A program made the translations under genes and the position numbers. The notes beneath the pieces were generated by a model. The model did no database searches, was not told the DNA's origin, and worked only from the letters and a program-made list of their open reading frames with translations. DNA of 64,000 bases, from the NCBI RefSeq assembly GCF_000204055.1, contig NW_006768803.1:413607-477606 (forward strand), written 5' to 3'. Positions 55,311-64,000 of this stretch are shown here, in pieces; the stretch's first letter is position 1; the number at the start of each line of letters is the position of its first letter. The DNA is from Melampsora larici-populina 98AG31 (Eukaryota > Basidiomycota > Pucciniomycetes > Pucciniales > Melampsoraceae).

Positions 55311-55748
55311 AGGACCCTGGAGAGCGCCGAGGGAACCAACCAATGAACGGATCATACCGGCCCCGGCCACACATTTTGTAAATTTCCCGTGAGTGAGGGC
55401 AAATTGGGACAGCTTGCCACGTCACAGGAGATTGTTCGTAATGTTTGCTATTGATTACATACACTTGCACCTATGTGGCACATGTAATTACGGAGATATC
55501 CGGTTGTAACACAAAGTCCGACCAGGTATGAATTATTCTCAAGCCTCAGGGCAAAAAAACCTTGATTGCACTTTTGTGCGGCAACCAGACACACTGTGGC
55601 TTCCAGATGTACACCAGCAGATAGCCTGTGTTTTTGTGCATCTTTTGAGCATGTCACATGTAAAGGAATGTGAGATGTGGTTTCACAGGATCTTGGTATC
55701 CGAAAACCTTGTTTCATCGGTAGGTTCCCTTGGCGCTCTCCAGGGTTC
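55311..55748. mobile_element. Second miniature element with AGGAC ends (438 bp)
   Basis: Left end AGGACCCTGGAGAGCGCC at 55311; the inverse GAACCCTGGAGAGCGCC closes at 55748, with similarity over about 36 bp (..AGGGAACC.ACC.ATGA). CTCTCACC flanks both sides (55303-55310, 55749-55756), an 8-bp duplication. No coding content supported. Confidence 0.8.
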
Positions 55749-55756
55749 CTCTCTCA

Positions 55757-56006
55757 CCTGTCCATATTGTGTTATCACCCATGAATTCATGGGTTGTGGG
55801 GGGCCCTGACAGTCAGTGTCAGTGTCAGAGCCTGACAGTCACGGCTCTCCCAGTGGCTGCGACCTCTGACCTTTGTCTGTGTGCAAGTCTGGGATGATTA
55901 CCTTAGTGGGGCTTGGGTTGTGAGCAACAGTGTGGGACTTTGTTAAACTTAAAGGGCAATTAATGTGATTTAAAGTCACACATCAGCAATGTGACAGTTT
56001 GTCACT
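55757..56006. other. No gene seen
   Basis: Contains short CTGACAGTCA-type repeats near 55808-55850. Confidence 0.35.
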
Positions 56007-56573
56007 CACACTGGGAATAAAACAGTCTGAAAACCAATTGAAGACAGTCAATGTGACCAGGTTGGCAACTTTCTTCAATCACAGAGCTTGTTTGCCTCAG
56101 GTTTGCCCCGAGCTTCTGATTAACCTTGCATCAGCATGTCCTGCAGTCTATCTCCTTTCTCTTCTTACTCAGAGATCATTCTTGCCAACTTCAAATTTTT
56201 TCAACCAAATCCAGCAACACTAATAACATAACATAATCTTGATTCCATACCTACATACTGTGCTTTTGGATATCACTACTCCCAAGTACATAAGAGCACA
56301 ATAAATATATATAATGGCATTTATTTACTGAATAAAGCTATGAGGTTGAAAGGAATTGCTGAGGATTGCTGTGCATACTGAGGCATAAAGAAAAGTGATG
56401 ATCCATGGGCTGACTGATAGGGAAGGACATCTGGTACTGAGTAGTGCATGAGACTCGAGGGTAATCAGCAAACCCATGGCAAACCTGCACACACTGTGAT
56501 TGAAGAAAGTTGTGGACCCGGTCACCGCGACACTCTATTCAATGGGGTTTCAGACTACCTTTTTCCCGCGGTG
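56007..56573. mobile_element. Second copy of the long-arm inverted-repeat element, diverged
   Basis: Left arm (CACACTGGGAATAAAACAG ... CAACTTTCTTCAATCACAG) and right arm (CTGTGATTGAAGAAAGTTG ... CCCGCGGTG inverse) match the arms of the 52656-53267 element. Confidence 0.6.
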
Positions 56574-57208
56574 TCAGGTGCTTTGTGTGCAATCGGTGGC
56601 AATCGGAGAGTCTGAGATGTGGTCAGTGTATTCAGACTCGGAGTCGAGTGACCTACAAATTTCCCTCGCAGTGAACTGTGTACCCTGCTACAGTCAACCC
56701 TCGATGTAAGCATAGAGATTGGCACAGATTTTCTCTTGCTTATAAGGTGATATGCATACATCGCAAGGCACTTTAGCTGGTGGGAGCAAAAATCAGCACA
56801 CAATTTTCAATGCTTAAAGCGTGATATGCATACATACTAGATGCTTACATTGAGGTTTGATGTACTCTCAGGATGTCGATGTGTTCTTCAGGATCTTGTC
56901 TTTGAACGTATTGCAATTTACGACTCACGATATCATACTGTGAAGATATAAATTGACCAAAAGACTCCCATATGAACTGGTGATGAGTGACGTTCGACTT
57001 CCTGCAGCTTCGGTCAGACTTTTCTCACCCATCGGTTCGATATTTTCACGCACAATGCTGACTTCACAAAGCTTTAAGAAGGGTCCCGACTTTTGGTTGT
57101 TTCAAAATACTTCCATATCTTCAGTTTATGTATCTCGATTTCTCCGCGTCCTAATCCTAGATCGATCTCAATAAATAATCATCAGCAACGCTTTCCAACA
57201 CTGCCATC
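56574..57208. other. Intergenic upstream of the first GH131-like gene
   Basis: No gene supported. CTTAT/GATATGCATAC stretches repeat around 56740-56830. Confidence 0.35.
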
Positions 57209-58588
57209 ATGCGTACTTTTAGTCATCTGTTCATCCAGTTTTGGCTGGTTCTGTCTTATTGCAGCTTGACAATCAGATCACCAGGTCTAGTGTTTAATTT
57301 TGATTTGACGCCAGATATGAAGACAGCAGATTTCGATGACCAGAATTCACCTTTATCAAAGTTGATCACATACGTTGTGAAAGGTTCCACAAAACCCAAG
57401 TCAGAATACCTTTCGATATATCCGAACAGAAACTACGTAGAGATGGGTATAGAGATTCGAGATTCTTCAATATTTTGTCCCGGCGAGAATAATGATAATT
57501 GTCAACATGGATTTAGGTTAGTGATTTGCAGTTTCATGACCAGTTTTCTTTCGTATAGTATGTGATAAAACCTTTTTGGCGAATTTGCAGGCGTACGGAT
57601 GTACTACCAGCCATCGATAGAAAGACTGCTCTATCAGGCACCACTGTATTCCATCAAGTAAATCTAAAGATAAGAATTTGGTCAAAAGACGATGTTTAAC
57701 CAAACATGTTTGTATTTCCCAGAGCTTTCGCACAAATTCCGAACTACCATTGGATCTTGACCACGGATATCTGTTAGCTAGCATTGAAATTCCGGTCAGT
57801 GAAACCAGTATGTTCATGTATCAATGTTATTTGTTAAACTGACATCATATTATACTCTTCTCCTTTTCATATAGAGTGGTACGCCTAACACCCTCCTGAT
57901 GTGAATATGATGTTCTCTTTCATCTCATGTGTTGTTGATCAAACTGGCAGGCGATCATGTGTTTGATATCTTCACCGGAGTCCAACTGGGTGGCTCATCG
58001 GAGTACAACGGAGCGATGATTCGAGTCAGAGACCTGAACACAAACGTACTTTATGCGACTCCGTTGCAAGACGGTACACTTTATAATTTTGCCATCGCTG
58101 TTGATTGGGATTCAAAGTAAGCGAAATTCTTCCGGGTTGATACCATTACAAATCCAAGTTAAGCAAAGTATCTTTGTACAGCACTTTGACCGTATATGCA
58201 TCACAAGGGGATGACGAAGTCGTTCAAGTGTCACGTTCAGCTCCCAACGATCCTAAAGTCATCGCAGCTGAAAATGTTCAGAAAGGAGAATGGCATGCAC
58301 AATTGATCAAGTTGTCAGTGACGTTGATTGAATTTCTCAAAGTTAAATGAACAATCTGATTGAACCACTTCTTTTGGTACAAACCTCTATCAAAGTCCCA
58401 TTCCAAACGATGATGATCCTGTTGAAAAACAAAAAGATGTTCCACACTATGGATTCCAAGTTAGTCATTCAACTTTGTCTTTTGTCCTTTTGGCCTTCGC
58501 TCAATTTTCATTTTGATATTGAATTCAGGAATCAAATATTCACGAAGGAGTATTTTTTTCTCGAATGTATGTAGAAGAAGGTAATTGA
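57209..58588 (+). CDS. GH131-like secreted beta-glucanase, copy 1 (C-terminally short)
   Basis: Eight exons (57209-57516, 57591-57657, 57723-57794, 57875-57878, 57951-58116, 58182-58313, 58396-58459, 58529-58588) join in phase to 290 residues. A signal peptide occupies about the first 25 residues. The body follows the GH131 pattern: FDLTPDM..ADFDD, VVKGSTKP, EIRDSSIFCPGEN, GFRRTDVLP, TVFHQSFRTN, GDHVFDIFTG, NFAIAVDWDS, TLTVYAS, GEWHAQLIK, NIHEGVFFSRMYVEE. GH131 enzymes act on beta-1,3/1,4/1,6-glucans outside the cell. The 4-nt exon AGTG is needed to keep phase and lies at the same place in copy 2. Compared with copy 2 the end is cut by TGA (58586-58588), losing about 10 residues. Confidence 0.7.
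57875..57878 (+). other. Predicted 4-nt microexon (copy 1)
   Basis: ATAG|AGTG|GTACGC between introns of 80 and 72 bp. It changes the phase from 0 to 1, which the next exon requires. Confidence 0.65.
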
Positions 58589-59663
58589 GCGGAAATCGCA
58601 AGTGAAGCTCATCATAGAGATTATCATGATCTCACTAGGAACGCTGTGAACAGATCAAGACTTGCAAATTTGTAACTTTCCTTCATCTTGGGTTTATTTC
58701 GCATCTAGTAATTGTGCTTCCTGGTTCTAACATCCCTTTTATGACATGGGAAGAGTCGCGAGAGCCACTTGTATGGCATAAGGTTTGACCATGGCATAGC
58801 TGAATGACACAAGCAAGAATTAAATAAAGATGCATATCGTTCTATCTTCCATTTTCAGCGTTTTTCTTGTCTGAGTTGAAACACATAATCATATATCCAC
58901 CCAGAAACGTGAGATATCGACAAAACTGGATTCTAGCCAATCCTGACAAGGTATTTAAGCCAGATGTCGTTATCTCCTTTCGAAGCCGTGAGGTGAAAAC
59001 CTCAGGACGGGAAAACCAAAGGTCCCTGGTAGAGCAGGGTAGGTGTTTTAGCTCACCCACATTTGATACTTCCAAAGGAAATTGAGTCAACTACAGTTCA
59101 ATCACTTGTTCTTTACGTGCCGTGTACCGAATCACCTGCTAGTCGTAGCAGGTCGTAGCTACTGGAAGGGAGACTGGTACCACCTTATCCACGTACATAA
59201 CTATTTACGTATTCCATTCTGACCCCAGCGGCGATGATTCAAGATTTTGAAAAAAAACTCGTGCCCTGGATAATGGATTACCTGTGACAGAAGCATTTAT
59301 GCAGCCGACACAGTCATGTTTTAAGTACTTTTTCTCACTTGAACCCCTCTGTTCTCACGAGTTTCCTCAGGCACTTGTCCTCAGGATGCCAATGCCAGTT
59401 TGCTGATTTTGGCTTTCTCATATGGAGTCGGACGTGATTTTGAAAGTCGCACTTACATATCAACGACAAAGTTGCTGTATGAACCGGTGCTGAGATATCT
59501 TGTAATTTGTACTGTCCTCGCCATATAAGATCTCGACATCAAGAAAGGATGCCCACCCAATTCCCATCATTTTAACGCATTTCATTAATTTTGAATCCCA
59601 AATCTGAGTAAATCCTGATAATCATTTGCACTAGATCACCTTCAACGCTTGCACCAAGCCATA
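58589..59663. other. Spacer between the tandem G131-like copies
   Basis: No gene supported; presumed 3' UTR of copy 1 and promoter of copy 2. Confidence 0.4.
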
Positions 59664-61092
59664 ATGGACGTTTTTAGCTGTCTGTTCATCTACTTTTGTC
59701 TGGCTCTATCATACTACAGCTCAATGATCGAAACACCAGGGATGGTGTTTGATTTTGCTTTAACACCAGACATGATAACATCACATTTTGATGATCCTAA
59801 TTCAGATCTATCAAAGTTAATCAGATACGTTGTTAAAGGTTTTACGAAACCGAATACAGAATACCTTTCGATTGATCCGAAACAAAATCTTGTTGAGATG
59901 GGTATGGAGATTCGAGATTCTTCAATCTTTTGTCCTGGCGAGAATACTAAGAATTGTCAGTATGGATTTAGGTCAGTGACTTAAAAGTTTCATAATAGGC
60001 TTGCTTTTACTCAAGATCCATTAATTTTTTGGGATATGCTGCTGCAGACGTACGGATGTGCTACCATTAATTGATACGAAGACTGCTCTAGGAGGAACCA
60101 CTGTTTTTCATCAAGTGAATGATGATCCAAGAATTTGAGAAATTTCACGCAATACTTGGATGAAAAATTGAATACTTTTTTGGTTGCATAGAGCTTTCGC
60201 ACAAATTCAAAACTGCCTTTGAACCTCAAACATGGGTATGTGTTAGCTAGTATTGAGCTTCCAGTGAGTAAAATCGGTATATCTCAGGCGATATCGGTGT
60301 TACTTGTTAAACTTACATCGTGAACTCCATTATTCCTTGAAATTTAGAGTGGTATGCTTGACATCCCGTTGATACTATCATGATCTTTTCCTTCATCTAA
60401 CTTGTTGCTGATTGACATGGCAGGCGAGCATGTATTTGACATCGTCACCGGAGTCCAATTGGAGGAGGGCCCATCGGACTACGACCCAGCGACGATTCGA
60501 GTCCATACTCTGAATAATAACGTACTTTATGCTACACCGTTGAAAGACAATACGCTCTATAATTTTGCCATTGCTGTTGATTGGGATTCAAAGTAAGCAG
60601 CATCTCTCCCAATTGATACCATTGCACAAATTCTACATCTAATCAAACTCTTGTCTTTAGCACTCTAACCGTATACGCATCACGAGACGATGCTGATTTG
60701 ATCCTTGAGTCAGGTCCCATCACAAATGATCCTAAAGTGATCGGAGCAGAAAATGCTCAAAAAGGAGAATGGCATGTACAGTTGATCAAATTGTAAGTGA
60801 ACTTGATAAATGTTGAAAAAAAATCGATTTAACAATTTTGTTCATAAATATCCCAATCAAAGTCCCATTCCAAATCCTGAGGATCCTCCTGAAAAACAAA
60901 AAGATACTCCGCACTATGGACAACAAGTTAGTCAATTGATTTTATTTTTTTGACCTTAGCTCTTTGACTTACTTTACCTTTTCACCTTAACTTCAGGAAA
61001 CAAATATTCATGAAGGCGTGTTCTTTTCTCGAATGTTCGTTGAGGATGGTGCTGGAGGGAAAATCACACGTTCAGCGACTGCTCATAGATAG
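59664..61092 (+). CDS. GH131-like secreted beta-glucanase, copy 2
   Basis: Eight exons (59664-59971, 60048-60114, 60192-60263, 60348-60351, 60424-60592, 60661-60792, 60863-60926, 60997-61092) join in phase to 303 residues and end TAG. The exon lengths equal those of copy 1 except for one extra codon in exon 5 and a longer last exon. Signal peptide in the first 25 residues (LFIYFCLALSYYS). The same GH131-like blocks are present (FDFALTPDM, EIRDSSIFCPGEN, TVFHQ, GEHVFDIVTGVQL, NFAIAVDWDSK, TLTVYAS, GEWHVQLIK, NIHEGVFFSRMFVED), followed by a short basic tail. Likely acts on plant or fungal glucan in the apoplast; substrate unproven. The pair arose by tandem duplication. Confidence 0.75.
60348..60351 (+). 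other. Predicted 4-nt microexon (copy 2)
   Basis: TTAG|AGTG|GTATGC between introns of 84 and 72 bp, same sequence and position as in copy 1. Confidence 0.65.
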
Positions 61093-61670
61093 AGATTAAA
61101 ATGATCCCACTACATAGTGAAAACTTTGCAGATGTGTATTTTTCTTCATCTTGGGTTTCATTCACGTATAGCCATCAATCTTTTTGGTTTTGACCTAACT
61201 TAACTAAGTCCCTATGCTTCTTGCCGCGAGCTTGTGAGCATAGGGACTTATATCTAAAGTCAAAGGCCTCTCACACTACGCAATACACCTTCCAAGATTT
61301 ATCTTGATCCTTAATAAATTTTTACCTCCAGACATTTCCAAAGCAATAAAGCACTCGCTTTTGATTCCAACTGGAGGGCGTGATGGACACTGGGTTGCAA
61401 AAGACTTTTTTCTCGAAATTCAGAACTATTGGCTGAAATACTTTTACAATAACTCCGTGGGTCTTGTCCTCTTTTGATCTTTCAATAGACATGAGCTGAG
61501 AACCATTGATGACTGTAGGGACAAGGTACAAAGATTGAAAGACTCATGGAGAGATTTTCAATCATTATTCCACTTGTGAGCTCGCTTCTTTCCCTTCAAT
61601 ATTGGTTGCTTTTATTGGAAAAGATCAATTAAATAAAAATGTTATATAGCTGCGTAATCAGATACATCAA
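61093..61670. other. Intergenic downstream of copy 2
   Basis: No gene supported. Confidence 0.4.
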
Positions 61671-61982
61671 ATGAAGATTCGGTCTGGCCTAAAGGATATT
61701 TATCAGAATAATCCACACCCAATCTCAGAACCAACAATGCGATCATTTCTACAAATGGCTCAGGTTCACCTGAGCGACCCCCAATTCTCTGAATACAAGC
61801 GAGCTGATGATGAAAACGATGAACTTGATGATATAGAGACATTAGGAATTGAAAAGCTCCGATCGATTCTGAGCATCGAAGCACGAAAAAAGCTCGCTTC
61901 TCGCTTCATCTGGGGGGCTATGAGCTCGACAACAAAGGATCAAGAAGATTCAGATCAACCTAATGAGATAGCAACTCCTTGA
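61671..61982 (+). CDS. Possible small acidic protein or 3' exon, convergent with the helicase gene
   Basis: An open frame of 103 codons ends one base before the helicase stop codon on the other strand. It is rich in Asp/Glu (RADDENDELDDIETLGIEKL) and then Lys/Arg (EARKKLASRF). No domain is recognised and no upstream exon could be fixed. An opposing minus-strand frame (61884-61642) overlaps it, so which strand codes is unsure. Confidence 0.3.
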   Translation: MKIRSGLKDIYQNNPHPISEPTMRSFLQMAQVHLSDPQFSEYKRADDENDELDDIETLGIEKLRSILSIEARKKLASRFIWGAMSSTTKDQEDSDQPNEIATP

Positions 61983-61983
61983 C

Positions 61984-64000
61984 TCAAAGAGATCCTGATG
62001 TACTCGAAAAATGAGCAATCTCTTTATTTTTATTAGCTTGTTTTTGCAGTTTCAATCTCAATGTCTCTGCAGTCTTTTCGGCGCGGAAACGCTTTTGATC
62101 GGCTATACCTTGAGCTTTGAGGTCTCTTTCAACAGCCTTCAATCGCAATTGCTCCTCATGTTCCTCTTCAATGAGTTGTGTGTTGAGGTATTCTTGATCA
62201 ATTGAAATTTGTATATCTTCTATTTCGTCTTGGTGTTGTTTGTAAGAGTCACTTCGAAGCCAAGAATTGACACTTGCTATTATTGAGTCAAAGAGTCCGG
62301 GTACCGTCTGTCCGCCAAGTATATCTCGAAGAAACATCCCGTTTGAAACTGAGGTGTAATTCTTAGCAATTTGCCAAGCGTCCTCACGGCTGAAAAGAGT
62401 TTCGGGTAGATAGGGCGGGTCAGTTGGATATGTTTTCTTGAAAAGTAATTCATAATTTCCAATGATTGAGACGGTGAGATCAATCATTGGTATATTCATT
62501 TGGATTGGGTCATCTGACTTGCATGCGAGTGGAATATTGCTAGAGAGCTTTCTTTTCCTACTCTTTCTTGGAATATTGAGTAAAGATTCGTCTTCCGGCT
62601 GAGATGGAAAAGACGACATCAAAGATTTCAGATCTGACAATTTTGTTTGTGGAAGCAGGCGAATGAGTTGAGCAGCTCCTTGAGGGTCGCAATTTGAACA
62701 TCGACAAGCAGCCATTTTTAAAGATTTCTGACGCTCAATTTCCAAAAGGTAACCACTATCCGACAGAGACATGGGAATATAACCCTTTCTGTATGATTCA
62801 GATTCATCAGATTTTGAATTGTGGTTGTTTTTTGGTATTTGAGTAGCATCGGAAAAGCTTACAAACTGTCCAAGGTATAAACCACTCGCAAGCAACATGG
62901 TGTAAATCTTAGAGCATCCATACGCTCCTGATTGTTCATCTTGGGGTTGACTTCGATATCTGAAGCCGAATTTTGCCCACTAGGCATGTTTGGCTGAACA
63001 AATAAGATGACCAAGCCTTCGTCTGGACCACGCCCGGCTCGTCCAGCCATCTGATTCGAATCAGATGGGTCCATCGCGCCCATGATTACCACAATCTTCA
63101 CGCGGGGCCAGTTCTGACCTAGTCCGAGAGCAGAAGTAGCAGAAATGATTGGAAATTCTGAATCACCGTAATCTTTTGCCCGTGTTGTTTTGTCGTTATC
63201 GCCAGTAACAGAATGATATCGGCGGATACATTTTGATTTTGGATTCTTGTAATCATCCGGTTGACCTCGTGCTTTTGAAACTACTTCCATTACTGTCAAT
63301 GTTCTATTACGAGTACCCGAGTATATGATCATCGGAGGCAATTCGTTGTTTGAAACAGCTGACATATGAGGAATGATTGTGGTAAGGTCTTCTGATGAAT
63401 CAATTGTTCCAGTCAAATAAAGTCGAATGAATCGTAGCTCAGGACGAGCAAGCTCTCCCTGTACCATTGTCATATTTGACGATGTTAAACTTAAGCTTTT
63501 CTTTATCAATGAAACGGCTTGAGGTCGACAAGTCGCCGACATCAAAAGAACCGGACTATCATCGGTGGCCATCAGTTCTGGGCCGAGTTTTCCGTAAGAT
63601 GATCGAAATATACCGACGTCTTGTGGAGTCACATGAACAGAGAAGTTCTTTGAAGCCCCACTTTCTTGAAGCCCCCATAAATAAATACAGTGTGCTTCAT
63701 CGACCACCTTTAAGACAAGATGAGCCTGGAACTGTTTACTGTGGTAAAGAGTTTGGAATGATTCACTATTTAAGAAAATCTCGGGGCTCTTTGTAAACCA
63801 ATCAAAGATATTAGTTTCTTGTGAACAAAGAAACGAGACACCCCGTTGGACACAAGAACATACCAAATAAATGAACGAGTAGTAATTGTTTTGTAATTGC
63901 TTCAATACTGCCTTATCAAATGTATTCCTGGTGAGATTCACCGCAGTGATGCCGGAGAGTTTTTTCTCCAAAACCTAGAAATAAGAACGAGGTTCTTCAG
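61984..64000 (-). CDS. RecQ-like ATP-dependent DNA helicase, 3' part only
   Basis: Exons 63974-62863 and 62788-61984 join in phase (75-bp intron); an AG acceptor at 63976-63975 shows that more exons lie to the right of the window, including motif I. Visible are motif II VVDEAHCI, SATCRPQ (motif III), VMEVVS..YHSVTGDND and ATSALGLGQNWPRVKIVV (motifs IV-V) and QMAGRAGRG (motif VI). A Cys set CRCSNC follows the splice, then a long charged C-terminal coiled coil (EEEHEEQLRLKAVERDLK). It would unwind DNA with ATP in the nucleus. The DEAH is followed by IYLWG rather than the usual SxWGHDFRP, and the helicase may be part of a multicopy family. The frame is intact; the stop is TGA. Confidence 0.75.

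Noticed and set aside
55311..55756. Mutator-like element with a 9-bp duplication
   Set aside because: The flanks share nine bases (CCTCTCACC) if the ends are shifted, but the AGGAC terminus and the sister elements with clear 8-bp duplications favour the KDZ-type reading.

Overview
The window looks like nuclear DNA of a basidiomycete, most likely a rust fungus (Pucciniomycotina). The genes are AT-rich and broken by many 50-90 bp GTAAGT...YAG introns. Single-copy fungal genes (C2H2 factor, NOP53, histone H1, a USP-type deubiquitinase, an FAD phenol-hydroxylase type enzyme, GH131-like secreted proteins) sit between large transposon blocks. Genus and species cannot be fixed from the sequence alone. 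All exon structures below were joined by hand from splice sites and reading phase; no database search was possible.

Layout. 0.6-2.6 kb: three-exon C2H2 zinc-finger protein (+). 3.4-4.7 kb: NOP53-like ribosome-biogenesis factor (-). 5.4-6.2 kb: small secreted protein gene (-) cut by an in-frame TGA. 7.13-24.08 kb: one DNA transposon of 16,941 bp, bounded by a 25-bp perfect terminal inverted repeat beginning AGGACCCCGG and by an 8-bp target duplication GTATATAC. It carries a five-exon KDZ-type transposase with a Cys cluster (+) and three linked, unrecognised genes on the opposite strand (called B, C and D here). It has been invaded by a complete PIF/Harbinger element (7.26-10.61 kb, TSD TTA) and by a nearly intact Ty3/Gypsy chromovirus (17.60-23.84 kb, TSD GACAC). 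Without these guests it is about 7.3 kb.

25.5-29.7 kb: hAT element with GC-rich ends and a broken ten-exon transposase. 30.8-33.6 kb: ten-exon phenol 2-monooxygenase-like flavoprotein (+). 34.0-40.5 kb: young, intact Ty1/Copia element (-) with equal 863-bp LTRs, TSD GGTTC and a 1562-codon ORF. 40.5-42.8 kb: short inverted-repeat elements and tandem duplications. 42.8-45.0 kb: membrane-anchored USP deubiquitinase (-). 46.0-47.2 kb: linker histone H1 (-). 47.2-57.2 kb: repeat-rich, gene-poor tract with tandem repeats, a Copia remnant and three or more miniature inverted-repeat elements, two of which share the AGGAC termini and 8-bp duplications of the KDZ element. 57.2-61.1 kb: a tandem pair of GH131-like secreted glucanase genes that share a predicted 4-nt microexon. 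61.98-64 kb: 3' part of a RecQ-like helicase gene (-), truncated by the window edge.

A recurring theme is that reading frames in or near repeats are otherwise intact but cut by exactly one in-frame stop, and every one of these stops is TGA (secreted protein, Harbinger partner, KDZ transposase, gene C, Gypsy pol, hAT). This is what C-to-T change at CGA codons (methyl-CpG decay or a RIP-like process) would leave.
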